The notes under the pieces are model-generated. The model did not search any database, was not told where the DNA came from, and was given only the letters and a program-made list of their open reading frames with translations. Below, piece by piece: positions 27,020-36,665 of a stretch of 64,000 nucleotides of DNA. Each line of letters starts with the position of its first letter. Within the stretch, counting starts at the first letter, position 1. Source of the stretch: Bacillota bacterium (lineage in GTDB: Bacteria > Bacillota > Bacilli > Paenibacillales > Paenibacillaceae); contig JAEWAQ010000078.1 of the NCBI GenBank assembly GCA_023391635.1, positions 1 to 64,000 of the forward strand, written 5' to 3'. The position numbers were made by a program, and so were the translations under genes.

Positions 27020-27673
27020 CTATTTTTTCATCAACAGGTCATCCGAACCACCGAGGCCATCCTTGCGCAACATCTGTTCCATGACTTCCACCTCTACCTC
27101 GGTATCTAGCGTTTCATCCCGGTAAAGCCGATCGAGCGCATCCTTGAACGCTTGTTCAATGGTGTCTGCAGCCGCTTCAATCTTGCGCATCGCATCCGTC
27201 ACATTCGGACCCTGATTCGTATTATCTTCATAATCCTCATAACGCTTCATCAGGGAGATTGTCGTTGGAAAATAATATGTAGAAAACGTTCGAACCAGGC
27301 GAAACTTGCCGGCATCTGCTTTCAATAGTTCAAACATCTGATCGGATGATGCCACAATCGAATCGAGTCTGGCGCCAACCCCGGCATCGGCAATTTGCTT
27401 TCGCAGCGAGGCCAGTTCTCCTCTGTGCGTTCGCCATTGCTGAAGCTGCGCGTCATGCGCAGCATTCCCCGTGCGGATCGGCTCCGGCTTGTCCTCGACA
27501 AGCTCGACCTTCGGAGGAATGATTCGCGACAGTACGATATACGCGCTGACAGACAGAACGGTTGCAATAATAAAATCCATCCACCGATACATCGGAAACA
27601 GCAACGCATAGATGAGCCAAATACCGCCCAGCGCATAAATCGGCATAACCGATGGGATTTTGACTTCGCGCAC
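27020..27673 (-). CDS. xpaC: XpaC-family 5-bromo-4-chloroindolyl phosphate hydrolysis protein
   Basis: A 217-residue protein with two closely spaced membrane helices at the N-terminus (YALGGIWLIYALLFPMYRWM, then FIIATVLSVSAYIVL) and a long helical cytoplasmic domain. The XpaC family is defined by such a layout and by segments like RLVRTFSTYYFPTTISLMKR followed by DTIEQAFKDALDRLY. The name comes from a dye-hydrolysis phenotype in Bacillus; the true role is probably envelope or stress related, since it almost always precedes a telA gene. The start is a GTG with AAGGCGGTG upstream. The 5' leader holds two overlapping inverted repeats (27687-27728). Confidence 0.88.
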   Translation of the reverse strand: MREVKIPSVMPIYALGGIWLIYALLFPMYRWMDFIIATVLSVSAYIVLSRIIPPKVELVEDKPEPIRTGNAAHDAQLQQWRTHRGELASLRKQIADAGVGARLDSIVASSDQMFELLKADAGKFRLVRTFSTYYFPTTISLMKRYEDYEDNTNQGPNVTDAMRKIEAAADTIEQAFKDALDRLYRDETLDTEVEVEVMEQMLRKDGLGGSDDLLMKK

Positions 27674-27686
27674 TTGTGTTCACCGC

Positions 27687-27728
27687 CTTCTCTGCAAATA
27701 GTGTAACACAGAGAAGCATATTTGCAGA
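27687..27728 (-). promoter_or_regulatory. Two overlapping inverted repeats in the xpaC leader
   Basis: TCTGCAAATA (27691-27700) and TATTTGCAGA (27719-27728) form one perfect 10-bp inverted repeat. CTTCTCTG (27687-27694) and CAGAGAAG (27709-27716) form a second, perfect 8-bp repeat. They share 27691-27694, so the two hairpins exclude each other. The palindrome GTGTAACAC lies at the centre (27701-27709). The element abuts the ribosome site of xpaC, so it could be an operator or an RNA switch; which of these is not shown by sequence alone. Confidence 0.6.
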
Positions 27729-27806
27729 CCACAATAATTCTACCGTTGAGTAAAGCTCGTGAATATTGCCCAGTGTATAAAACGTCGCGCGAAACCTCTC
27801 ATGCCA

Positions 27807-27843
27807 CAAGCCGCCTACCCTGACTATCAGAGCAGGCGGCTTG
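27807..27843. terminator. Hairpin between xpaC leader and the giant SLH gene
   Basis: Perfect 10-bp arms CAAGCCGCCT / AGGCGGCTTG enclose a 17-base loop. It lies 112 bases after the stop of the 2505-aa SLH protein gene on the minus strand. No T-run follows on either strand, so termination here is plausible but not certain. Confidence 0.5.
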
Positions 27844-27954
27844 TTCGCAAGGATGGGGCGTTGCATTAAAATTTGCGGAAGTGGCAGGTCCGCTGGCAGC
27901 CGGACAAACAGAATGAAGCGGTTTGATTTCATTGAGCAGGCGGGCCGGAGGCGA

Positions 27955-30900
27955 TCACCACGACCCGGCCGCGCCTATGATGATTCCCATCCACTCTTCG
28001 ACTGAGATCGGATAGATGGCAAGCACTGCGTTCAACGCCTCTGTATGGCTATAGCCAAGCGCCTGCAAATTATTCGTTATTTTCGAGCGGTCGACTCCAG
28101 CATAGCTCCCCATCGCTCGGGTGAGTTCGAGGATACTGTAACCGCCGTCTTTCATAGCACGAAATGCGGCTTCCTCTCCCCCGGCCACATCCATCAATCC
28201 TTCATGTACGTCCCTCGCACTGAAAGTCGTATGGTGGAGCGCCTCGGCGATTTGGATTACACTCGCTTGGAACGGCGCCTGATTCAGGAGCTCCGCAATG
28301 GGCTTCGATGTCATATACCCATCGGTATTCTGCAGCAATGAACTTAGCAATTCAAGCGACAAATGGTAGTCGGTATACAGCGTGCCTGCGGCGGTAGGAA
28401 CGCTATAGCCGGCATTCCGCATCGTATCCAACACGACGGAGCATTGAGCAGTTTGAGCGTAATCGCTGCAGTCCAGAGCCTGATTGCCGAGGCTGGCCGC
28501 GATTGCGTTAATGACGTGCGTGTACGTGAAGGTGCTGTTGCCAGTAGAGCAAGCAGGCAGATCGGCGAGAATGCCCCCCGTACAGGTTGTCATCTGTCTC
28601 AGCGTCTTCGCCATCGTCGTCGTCCAGAATTCGTTCGTGACAGGCGTAATCGTCTGATTGACGCCGGCTGCGACTTCCGCCAGCTCATAGCCGTTGCTCC
28701 ACAACAGCGATCCAATCTCGGCTGGCGTATAACCGTAGCTTTGCATGATTGCTGCCGCCGGGGCGCGGTCTACGCCCAGCGCCTTCAGATTGCTGGACAA
28801 TTTCAATGGATCATGAATCGCGCCGTCAGGACCGTACAGTTGGATCAATGCATCTATCGCATGGACGTTCGCCGCCTGCAAGTACCCTCTCAGCACGAAC
28901 GGGTCGGTTGTTCCCAGCAAGGGGACGATGTCGGCAACGGAATATCCGATCTCCTTCATGGCCTGGGTGATCGCCCCGTCTCCGGTTATGTTGAACACAC
29001 TTGCCAGCATTGATTTGGCATCCGACGGCGACAGCCCCATCGTACTGCGGAGGGCTGTCATCGTGAGGCGGGAATTGTAACCGACTTGTTTCAAGAGGTT
29101 CGCGATTTCAATCGCGTCGCTCTTGGCATATACCTGCTGTAACAAACTGACGGCCTGCGCTGCCGGCGCCCCCTTGGTATAGAGGTCCGTGGTCGCGTAT
29201 AGCGGAAAATCAATCGTACTGCCCATTGCCGCCAACACTGTACTCACTTCCGTCGAAGTGCAGTCCCGTCCGGACCCCATAAATATATCCAGCAATCGCG
29301 CATCATCGGATTGATAGACTTGCTTCATCGCGATCATAATCGGTTCAAGATTCGCGCAACTGCCGTAGCCGGCGGCCAGCAAATTATCGGCAGTCGTCAC
29401 GTCGTTTACCTTCGGAACATCTTTCAGATACTGCGCAACCGCCTCGGCGCTATAATCGGCTTCGTAGAGGTAGCCGACCATAGCCGCCAGCGTCTGACCG
29501 GAACTGGCCACTGCGGCGATCTCCACGAAATTATAACCGGCTTGCGTCATCGCTTCTATTTTTTGCGTAACCGTCATGGTGCCGTATACCGACTGGATTC
29601 TAGTCATTACCGTGCTGATGGAGCTGCGGGTAGCGTCGCGCAGCCCGGCTAACGCTTCGGTAGCATTCATCCCGAAGGTATCTTTCAATATGGGAATAAG
29701 CTGCCAAGCTGCGTTGCTGCCGCCGGCCAAATCCGAAGTTAATCCCGTTCCTTTGGCCGTGTAAGATGCGTTGCGGATCTTAATAAATTCGAATCCGTCT
29801 ATCGCATACAGACTTTGCAAGGCCAACGCGACTCCCTGTAAATCGTAAACATTTCCCAACTTCAAAATTTCGACGCCGACCGTCTCCGCCGACGAGCCGA
29901 AAACCTTTTGCAGAACAGACGCAATTTCGGCGGTGCTGTAGTAGCCCTCGGCTGGACCGTTGATAAACGTAACACTGGATAGCGTCTGGGTCACCCCGGT
30001 CACGTTGAAGCTCCCGTCCTGATTCAGAGCCGACTTCAACATGGCGATCACCTGTTCACCCGAATAACCGAGCAGGTGAAGAAGCGGTGAAATTTGTTTG
30101 ATCGAACCGGGCATCAGGGCTACCGCCGCCCTGGCGACATCGTTATCGCCGAATCCGGCTTGCTGGAGCATCTGAAGCGTATCCAGCGTATTAAAACCCA
30201 TCTGTGAAAAAACTTTCGTGGCAAGCGCCGTGGCATCATAACCAAACACGGATTGAATCGCCTGCGCGATGAGGAGCGGACTATACCCATTCCCGTTAAG
30301 TACGTTGGTTATTGCCATATCTGCGCCCGGTTGTATTCTTTTGTAGAAGTCGCTTTCCAGTATTCGCGCAACGTCCGTTGCATCGTATCCGCCTGTTTTC
30401 AACGCGGATGCGCGAACATTCGAATCCGTCTTGTATGTCGCCGGGTACAGAGCAATTAGCAGCGCATTTGTCTCCGAGGCTGTCAGATTTGCCAAGCGCA
30501 AGTTGGCGGCGGCAGTGCCAACAACCGCGAGCGCACCGCTCTCGCCAAGCACACCCGGCCAAGCCGCCGCGACGGCAGCCGTATTATTGCCTCCATTCAA
30601 AGCGAGGACAGCAGTCACGGCATCGGACAAGCTGTAACCCGCTCCGGTCAGCGCCGATCCCAGTTGACCGGGTGCACCTGAGAAGCGTGACCACAGCGCG
30701 GCGGCCGTCTGCGCTACGGTGAAGTTCGTGGTGGCATAGAGCGCTTCGGCAAGCTCCAAAGGCTGCGTGAAGCCTGCCGAAGCAAGCGCCGCGATAAGCT
30801 CATCTGCATTGCCAGCCATCGGCAACACCGCGGCCGACACGGTTATACTATTTGCCAGGTATACTTGTTTCAAAGCCGCAGCAACGTCGGCGACGGGATA

Positions 30901-33900
30901 TCCCGCATAGAGCAAGCCGGCTGCTGCAGAATCTGCGGGAACTTGCGCTGTCTTTAATGCGGTTGCCGTTTCGTTCACGTTGTAATCGTTTGTGTGCAAC
31001 GCCTGAACAACAACAATGAGCGAATAGCCATCGGTCTTTAGCGTGTCGACAATGTTACTCAGCGTTACGTTGTCATTTTTCAGTTGTTCTGCAAGCGAGC
31101 CGGCCGTCGGGACAGCCAGGTTGCTGAAGGTCGGAAGCGGGGAACCGCCAGCGGTATTCAATCCCGGCGGTTCATACGAGACGGACACCGTACCGACCGG
31201 AACGGAAGCGGCCAGGCCAATGCGAAGCTTGCTTGGATCGGCATCAAGCGTCGTTGAAACGACCGGGTTTGAAACCCCGTTCACCGTAACGGTCAAACCG
31301 GCCGGCGACGTCGGTGCGGCAAGCGGCGCTTCGAAGCCAATCACAATTTCTGCAGCATCGCCGCTGGTTGACGCAGACAGGATGTTGAAATCTTTGACCG
31401 TTACGTTGGCATGGACCTCCAAAGGAATTGCCGGATTCGCCTGGGAGACGCCGCTGGGCAGGCTGAACGTTCCGATTGCGGTGTAATCCTCTGCCTGAGC
31501 GCCGTTGTAACCGTCAATCGTCCAGACCAGGTTGACGCTGTGCGCCGCTCCGGCTTTATCCGTAATCGTCGTTGTTGACGCCAGCGCGGCGATGGCGTCC
31601 GCTTCCGATGTCCCAAACTCGACCTCGGCGTCCGTTACATCGACGATGGATACGATAGAGGGAGCACTCACCGTTATATTGGCCGTTACGCTCAATGGAA
31701 CAGGCGGATTGGCCTGGGAGACGCCGCTTGGTAACGTGAATGTTCCGGTTGCCGTATAAACGCCTGCTTGATGATCGTTGTAGCCGGCAATCGTCCAGCT
31801 CAGGTTGACGGGATGCGTCGAACCCACGTTATCCGTCACCGTGGTCACATCTGCCAACACGGCGATAGCGTCCGCTTCCAACGTTCCAAATTCGACCTCG
31901 ATGTCCGTTACATCGGCGATCGATACGATATAGCGATCATTCACCGTGACGTTGGCCGTCACGCTCAAGAGAACAGGGGAATCGGCTTGCACAACATCCG
32001 CCGGCAACGTGAATATTCCGGTTGCCTCATACACGCCTGCTTGATTGCCATCGTAATCGGCAATCGTCCAGTTCAGGTTGACGACGTGCGTCGCATCAAC
32101 GTTATCCGTTACCGCGGTCGTTTTTGCCAACACGGCGATAGCGTCCGCTTCCAATGTCCCGAAATCGACCTCGACGTCCGGCACATCGGCGACGGATACG
32201 ATATAGGCGTCATTCACCGTTACGGTTGCCGTCACGTTCAATGGAACAGGCGGATTGGCCTGGGAGACGCCGCCGGGCAGGATGAACGTTCCGGTTGCCG
32301 TATAAACATCTGCTTGATGGTAGTCGTAATCGGCAATCGTCCAGCTCAGGCTGACAGTATGCGTCATGCCGGCTTTGTCGGTAATCGTCGTTTCCGTCGT
32401 CAGCGCCGCGGTGACGTCCGCTTCCGATGTTCCAAACTCGACCTCGATGTCCGCTACGTCGTTGATGGATACGATATAGGGGTCTTTCACCGTTACATTC
32501 GCCGTTATGCTCAATGAAACAGGCGGATTGCCCTGGGAGACGCCGCTTGGCAAGATGAACGTTCCGGTTGCGGTGTAAACGCCTGCTTGATCGCCGTCGT
32601 AATGGGCAACCGTCCAGCTCAGGTTGACAGTATGCGTCGCACCGGCTTTATCCGTAATCAAAGTTGTCGTCGCCAGCGCGGCAATGGCATCCGCTTCCGA
32701 CGTTCCAAAATCGACCTCGACGTCCGTTACATCGGCGATCGATACGATATAGGGATCATTCACCGTTACATTGGCCGTTACGCTCAATGGAACAGGCGAA
32801 TTGGCCTGGGAGACACCGCCGGGCAAGATGAACGTTCCGGTTGCGGTGTAAACGCCTGCTTGATGGTAGTCGTAGCTGTCAATCGCCCAGCTCAGGCTGA
32901 CGGTATGCGTCGTACCGGCTTTATCCGTAATCGTCGTTTCAGTCGCCAGCACGGCGATGGCGTCCGCTTCCGACGTTCCAAAATCGACCTCGACGTCCGT
33001 TACATCGGCGATCGATACGATATAGGGATCATTCACCGTTACATTGGCAGTTACGCTCAATAGAACAGGCGGATTGGTCTGAGCAACATCTGCCGGCAAA
33101 GCGAATGTTCCGGTTGCCACGTAAATGCCTGCTTGATCGCCATCGTAACCGTCAATGGTCCATGTCAGGTTGACGGTATGCGTCGCATAAACGTTGTCCG
33201 TTACCGTGGTCGTCGTTGCCAGTGCGGCGATGGCGTCCGTTACCGACGTTCCAAACTCAACCTCGACATCCGTTACATCGGCGATCGATACGATATAGGC
33301 GTCATTCACCGTTACATTCGCCGTCACGCTCAATGGAACAGGCGAATTGGTCTGAGAGACGCCGCTTGGCAGGATGAACGCTCCGGTCGCCACATAAACG
33401 CCTGCCTGATGGCCGTCATAGCCGTCAATCGTCCAGATCAGGTTGACGGCATGCGTTATTCCGGCTTTATCCGTAATCGTCGTTGTTGCCGCCAGCGCGG
33501 CGATGGCGTCCGTCTCCAACGTTCCAAAATCGACTTCGATGTCCGTTGCATCGGCGATGGATACGATGTAGGGGTCATTCACCGTTACCGTTGCCGTCAC
33601 GCTCAATGGAACAGGAGGATTGGCCTGGGAGACGCCGCTCGGCAAAGCAAACGTCCCGGTTGCCGTATAAACGCCTGCTTGATTGCCGTCGTATCCGGCA
33701 ATCGTCCAGTTCAGGTTAACGGTATGCGCAGCATACACGTTGTCCGTCACCGTAGCCGTCTGATCCAAGGCAGACAAGGCATTGCCCAACGTTGTTCCGA
33801 AATCGACCGCAATGTCCGACGCATAAGTAACGGATACGACAGTTGCATCGACTGGCGGAACGACGGCTGCTTTCACCGTCACTTTCGCCGTAACTTGCAA

Positions 33901-35472
33901 TGGAACGGGCGGATTGGCCTGCGCAACCCCCATCGGCAACGCAAACGTTCCGACGGCCGTATAAACGCCTGCTTGATTGCCGTCGTATCCGGCGATCGAC
34001 CAGCTCAAGTTGACCGTATGCGCCGCGTGACCGCTGTCCGTCAGGGTAGTCGTCTCCGCCAGCAGGGACAAGGCAGACGCCAGCTCCGTTCCGTAAACGA
34101 CTTCGATATCGGCTGCGCTGGCAACAGAAGCGACGGTAGGCTGCACCGCGCCGTTCCCGCCACTGCCATTACCGCCGCCGTTGCCGCTATTCCCGCTACC
34201 ATTGCCGCCATTATTGCCGCCCGCAGCGGGTCCCGTCGCACCCGCAGGCGAATCGTTGACTGCGACGACAACGCCTTCCGCCATCTCCAATTGATCCGGC
34301 TTTCTGTCGAAAGTGGATCCGTTGACATTCACTCTCGCGTTTTTCACATGGCCTTCGCCGGTTACTTCCGTATTCGAATCGAGAACCATCGTGTCCACAT
34401 TCGCATTTTCCGCCAAACTCAATTTCGTGCTCTCGGCGCTGCTGTTCACTTTAAGCTCGTTGATCGATCCGCTTTGCAAATCAACGAAGACGTTCGGCGT
34501 ATCAATGTTGACCGAAGTAAACGTCGATCCCGAGGCGACAATCCGAACGCTTCCTGTTTTTTTGTCAACGATTACTTTGAATAATTGGGAATCGATCACA
34601 TGGACACTGTGCTCGCCACCACCGCTAACGATCGTCGTGCCTTCCACGATGATGCCATTCAGGGTAACATCTCCTTCTCCAATGGATTGCGCAAGCAGCA
34701 GATTGCCCGTAATCCGCACATTTTGCAAAGTGACATCCGCAGAAGTGATGATGACATTGCCATGGATCGTGTTAATTTGACGTTCCGGCCCATAAGTGCC
34801 GGCCGCAACGATCTTCATGGCGGCCGTCTGATCCAGCGCGACAATCGCTTCGGCCCGTGTAATCGGTTGTACGGGGCGGAACGTTCCATCCGGGTAACCC
34901 TTCATGTATCCTTGGTCAACGACCGCTGCGATTGCCCCCTGACTCCATGGGGGAATTAACGCTTCGTCGCCAAACTTCAAAACACTCTTGCCTCCAGACT
35001 GATCCAATCCTAGCATTCTGGCAATCACGACCGCCGCTTCTTGCCGGCTGATCGGTTCATTCGGCTGAAACGTACGATCCTGATAGCCGGAAATATATCC
35101 GGCCTCAGTCGCTATTTCCACGTCTTTGGAGTACCATGCGTCAGCGACATCCAAGTATCCGATGGCCGCACGTTTCGTATAGCCATACATCCGATTGGCC
35201 AAAGCGACAAATTCTGCCCTGGTCACTTTCTGCTCCGGTTGAAAGCTGCCGTCTTCATGGCCCTTGGCCCATCCAAGATCGGCCCAATGCTCAATAGCTT
35301 GCTTGGCCCAATGGCCTTGAATATCGTTGAAAACAAGCCGGGATGCCGACACCGCTGGCGGAACCTCTTGCGCTGCCGACATCGCTGCGAAAGGAAACAA
35401 GCCGGCCACCATAGCCATGATCACAATTCCGTTTAACGCCGTACGCCGTCTCTTCCTGCTAAATAAATGCAT
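27955..35472 (-). CDS. Giant SLH-domain surface protein with ten Ig-like repeats and helical-repeat tail
   Basis: A 2505-residue exported protein. A signal peptide (IVIMAMVAGLFPFAAMSAA) is followed by three SLH domains (about 40-225), which bind pyruvylated cell-wall polymers. A beta-helix-like stretch follows (about 230-385; IHGNVIITSADVTLQNVRIT), then an Asn/Gly linker near 410-440. Ten Big_4-type Ig repeats of 91 residues span about 446-1361, and one further beta domain spans about 1361-1462 (TVTVNGVSNPVVSTTLD). The last 1040 residues are helical repeats built around L..AGYS..DVA..L. Six cysteines occur within that tail. AAGGGAG lies 10 bases before the ATG at 35472; an upstream extension exists but has no ribosome site. 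It probably forms a long stalk holding the helical tail away from the cell. Confidence 0.9.
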   Translation of the reverse strand: MHLFSRKRRRTALNGIVIMAMVAGLFPFAAMSAAQEVPPAVSASRLVFNDIQGHWAKQAIEHWADLGWAKGHEDGSFQPEQKVTRAEFVALANRMYGYTKRAAIGYLDVADAWYSKDVEIATEAGYISGYQDRTFQPNEPISRQEAAVVIARMLGLDQSGGKSVLKFGDEALIPPWSQGAIAAVVDQGYMKGYPDGTFRPVQPITRAEAIVALDQTAAMKIVAAGTYGPERQINTIHGNVIITSADVTLQNVRITGNLLLAQSIGEGDVTLNGIIVEGTTIVSGGGEHSVHVIDSQLFKVIVDKKTGSVRIVASGSTFTSVNIDTPNVFVDLQSGSINELKVNSSAESTKLSLAENANVDTMVLDSNTEVTGEGHVKNARVNVNGSTFDRKPDQLEMAEGVVVAVNDSPAGATGPAAGGNNGGNGSGNSGNGGGNGSGGNGAVQPTVASVASAADIEVVYGTELASALSLLAETTTLTDSGHAAHTVNLSWSIAGYDGNQAGVYTAVGTFALPMGVAQANPPVPLQVTAKVTVKAAVVPPVDATVVSVTYASDIAVDFGTTLGNALSALDQTATVTDNVYAAHTVNLNWTIAGYDGNQAGVYTATGTFALPSGVSQANPPVPLSVTATVTVNDPYIVSIADATDIEVDFGTLETDAIAALAATTTITDKAGITHAVNLIWTIDGYDGHQAGVYVATGAFILPSGVSQTNSPVPLSVTANVTVNDAYIVSIADVTDVEVEFGTSVTDAIAALATTTTVTDNVYATHTVNLTWTIDGYDGDQAGIYVATGTFALPADVAQTNPPVLLSVTANVTVNDPYIVSIADVTDVEVDFGTSEADAIAVLATETTITDKAGTTHTVSLSWAIDSYDYHQAGVYTATGTFILPGGVSQANSPVPLSVTANVTVNDPYIVSIADVTDVEVDFGTSEADAIAALATTTLITDKAGATHTVNLSWTVAHYDGDQAGVYTATGTFILPSGVSQGNPPVSLSITANVTVKDPYIVSINDVADIEVEFGTSEADVTAALTTETTITDKAGMTHTVSLSWTIADYDYHQADVYTATGTFILPGGVSQANPPVPLNVTATVTVNDAYIVSVADVPDVEVDFGTLEADAIAVLAKTTAVTDNVDATHVVNLNWTIADYDGNQAGVYEATGIFTLPADVVQADSPVLLSVTANVTVNDRYIVSIADVTDIEVEFGTLEADAIAVLADVTTVTDNVGSTHPVNLSWTIAGYNDHQAGVYTATGTFTLPSGVSQANPPVPLSVTANITVSAPSIVSIVDVTDAEVEFGTSEADAIAALASTTTITDKAGAAHSVNLVWTIDGYNGAQAEDYTAIGTFSLPSGVSQANPAIPLEVHANVTVKDFNILSASTSGDAAEIVIGFEAPLAAPTSPAGLTVTVNGVSNPVVSTTLDADPSKLRIGLAASVPVGTVSVSYEPPGLNTAGGSPLPTFSNLAVPTAGSLAEQLKNDNVTLSNIVDTLKTDGYSLIVVVQALHTNDYNVNETATALKTAQVPADSAAAGLLYAGYPVADVAAALKQVYLANSITVSAAVLPMAGNADELIAALASAGFTQPLELAEALYATTNFTVAQTAAALWSRFSGAPGQLGSALTGAGYSLSDAVTAVLALNGGNNTAAVAAAWPGVLGESGALAVVGTAAANLRLANLTASETNALLIALYPATYKTDSNVRASALKTGGYDATDVARILESDFYKRIQPGADMAITNVLNGNGYSPLLIAQAIQSVFGYDATALATKVFSQMGFNTLDTLQMLQQAGFGDNDVARAAVALMPGSIKQISPLLHLLGYSGEQVIAMLKSALNQDGSFNVTGVTQTLSSVTFINGPAEGYYSTAEIASVLQKVFGSSAETVGVEILKLGNVYDLQGVALALQSLYAIDGFEFIKIRNASYTAKGTGLTSDLAGGSNAAWQLIPILKDTFGMNATEALAGLRDATRSSISTVMTRIQSVYGTMTVTQKIEAMTQAGYNFVEIAAVASSGQTLAAMVGYLYEADYSAEAVAQYLKDVPKVNDVTTADNLLAAGYGSCANLEPIMIAMKQVYQSDDARLLDIFMGSGRDCTSTEVSTVLAAMGSTIDFPLYATTDLYTKGAPAAQAVSLLQQVYAKSDAIEIANLLKQVGYNSRLTMTALRSTMGLSPSDAKSMLASVFNITGDGAITQAMKEIGYSVADIVPLLGTTDPFVLRGYLQAANVHAIDALIQLYGPDGAIHDPLKLSSNLKALGVDRAPAAAIMQSYGYTPAEIGSLLWSNGYELAEVAAGVNQTITPVTNEFWTTTMAKTLRQMTTCTGGILADLPACSTGNSTFTYTHVINAIAASLGNQALDCSDYAQTAQCSVVLDTMRNAGYSVPTAAGTLYTDYHLSLELLSSLLQNTDGYMTSKPIAELLNQAPFQASVIQIAEALHHTTFSARDVHEGLMDVAGGEEAAFRAMKDGGYSILELTRAMGSYAGVDRSKITNNLQALGYSHTEALNAVLAIYPISVEEWMGIIIGAAGSW
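31390..34137 (-). repeat. Ten 273-bp coding repeats (Big_4-type Ig domains)
   Basis: Each unit encodes about 91 residues opening with YIVSIADVTDVEVDFGT and closing with PVPLSVTANVTVND. The internal segment alternates between TDKAGxTH and TDNVxATH versions. DNA identity between units is high in the middle of the array and falls at the two ends, as expected from unequal crossing-over or gene conversion. Confidence 0.9.
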
Positions 35473-35650
35473 TCTATTCGAACTCCCTTCGTTCAAGTGC
35501 ACACGCGTAAACGACTTCTCCGTCCGGAGAGTTATGCGAAGCAAAACTGACTTCGAAATCATAAGCTTGGATGACAAAAAATAGAGATTATCATTTTTAT
35601 TGTACAAAGCTCTGCTAAAAGAATAATGAAAGAAATTGACGAAAAATGAC

Positions 35651-35686
35651 TAAAACCCGCGTTGCATCAAGCCTTCGCGGGTTTTA
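35651..35686 (-). terminator. Rho-independent terminator after the glycosyltransferase operon
   Basis: An 11-bp perfect stem, taaaacccgcg / cgcgggtttta, with a 14-base loop. The arm itself supplies a TTTTA tract and ATTTTTC follows on the minus strand. It lies 69 bases after the GT32-like gene and upstream of the giant SLH gene. Confidence 0.75.
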
Positions 35687-35755
35687 ACGAATATCGGAAT
35701 TATTTTAGAGCTTGCCAAATACCAGCAATGTCCTCCAGCGTACGCCATCCCCTTC

Positions 35756-36664
35756 TTACAGTCCGATTTTAAGCTTTATATTCTCAAGACGTTGCAGCCA
35801 TACTGCGCGTCGATAAGCCTTCTCATCCAGCGCCAAATCCGGAGTCAGGAAGCTTCTTGCGAGCTTGCTGTAGGTTGTATTGGCATAGGCAATGTAGGAG
35901 GGTGTCAACCGCCCTTCGTGAAAGCAGGTGAAGTCCGTCCGTCTGCGATCCCACCATAGATGACTCCAGAGATGCAAGCTGTATACGTCATCTAGATCTT
36001 CTGCGCTTCGCTCGAATAGCTGCCGGATGCCTTCACGCGACCAATCCAGATGGAAAAAAGAACGTTCCGGCTCGATTCGTATCGACATCGGATGCTGCTG
36101 ACTTAAGCGGTAGGGCAGGAAGGTGGAGTGAGCGCTCCAGCTCCCGTCGAATTCGGAATAAATCGAATCCAGCCACGCGCGGACAAATGATGACCCGCGC
36201 TCCGCCATAATGAAAGCGTTGCAGAGAGAGCCCCCTGCCTGTCGCGCAGCAGGCATCGTCCAATCCACCCGTTCCTTCCCCATCACGCAAGGTTCGGCAT
36301 AAAGTTCGTCAGGCAGGGGCCGAACGAAAATCGTATCGATATCCGCATACACCCCTCCGTATTCCAGCAGCACCTGCAGTCGGGTAATATCGGACAAGTG
36401 GGCATAGCGGAATTGGGCAATATCCGGATCCTTATATTGGTAGGAAGCCATGAAGGCATCCTCCTCGATCCGGTTTAAGTGCAGCCGAGGCTTAATCCGG
36501 TCCCACCAGGGGCCAAACGGCATATGTCGGTAATGAAACATCACGATATCCGGCCGGTTCACCTCAAGACACGAAGCCAAACATATATAGTACGCCAAGT
36601 GAAACGGCTCTTTTTGCTCGCGAAGACCAAATACGAAGTGAAACATCCTCGGAATCCGGCTCAC
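35756..36664 (-). CDS. GT32-like glycosyltransferase (DXD sugar-binding type)
   Basis: About 302 residues, related to capsular-polysaccharide glycosyltransferases with a Gly_transf_sug domain. The core is LEYGGVYADIDTIFVRPLPD, with the metal- and nucleotide-sugar-binding DID motif. The N-terminus MFHFVFGLREQKEPFHLAYY is the usual IPK.IHQIW-like first strand. The start is a GTG at 36664, chosen because GGAGG lies 9 bases upstream and because the upstream GT4 gene stops at 36666, two bases away. A longer in-frame reading exists but lies inside the GT4 gene. It is last in a four-gene minus-strand glycan operon and transfers a sugar from a nucleotide donor; donor and acceptor are unknown. Confidence 0.87.
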   Translation of the reverse strand: MSRIPRMFHFVFGLREQKEPFHLAYYICLASCLEVNRPDIVMFHYRHMPFGPWWDRIKPRLHLNRIEEDAFMASYQYKDPDIAQFRYAHLSDITRLQVLLEYGGVYADIDTIFVRPLPDELYAEPCVMGKERVDWTMPAARQAGGSLCNAFIMAERGSSFVRAWLDSIYSEFDGSWSAHSTFLPYRLSQQHPMSIRIEPERSFFHLDWSREGIRQLFERSAEDLDDVYSLHLWSHLWWDRRRTDFTCFHEGRLTPSYIAYANTTYSKLARSFLTPDLALDEKAYRRAVWLQRLENIKLKIGL

Positions 36665-36665
36665 A

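Noticed and set aside
31390..34137. Regular direct repeats suggestive of a CRISPR-like array
   Set aside because: The unit is 273 bp, in frame and coding for Ig domains; there are no short palindromic repeats or unique spacers and no cas genes.
33133..34584. Plus-strand frame of 483 codons with internal repeats
   Set aside because: Its repeats are the reverse complement of the Ig-coding array; no ribosome site or motif of its own.
35473..35650. Cyclic-di-GMP or other riboswitch in the leader of the giant SLH gene
   Set aside because: No conserved aptamer core was found; only the neighbouring terminator and the ribosome site stand out.
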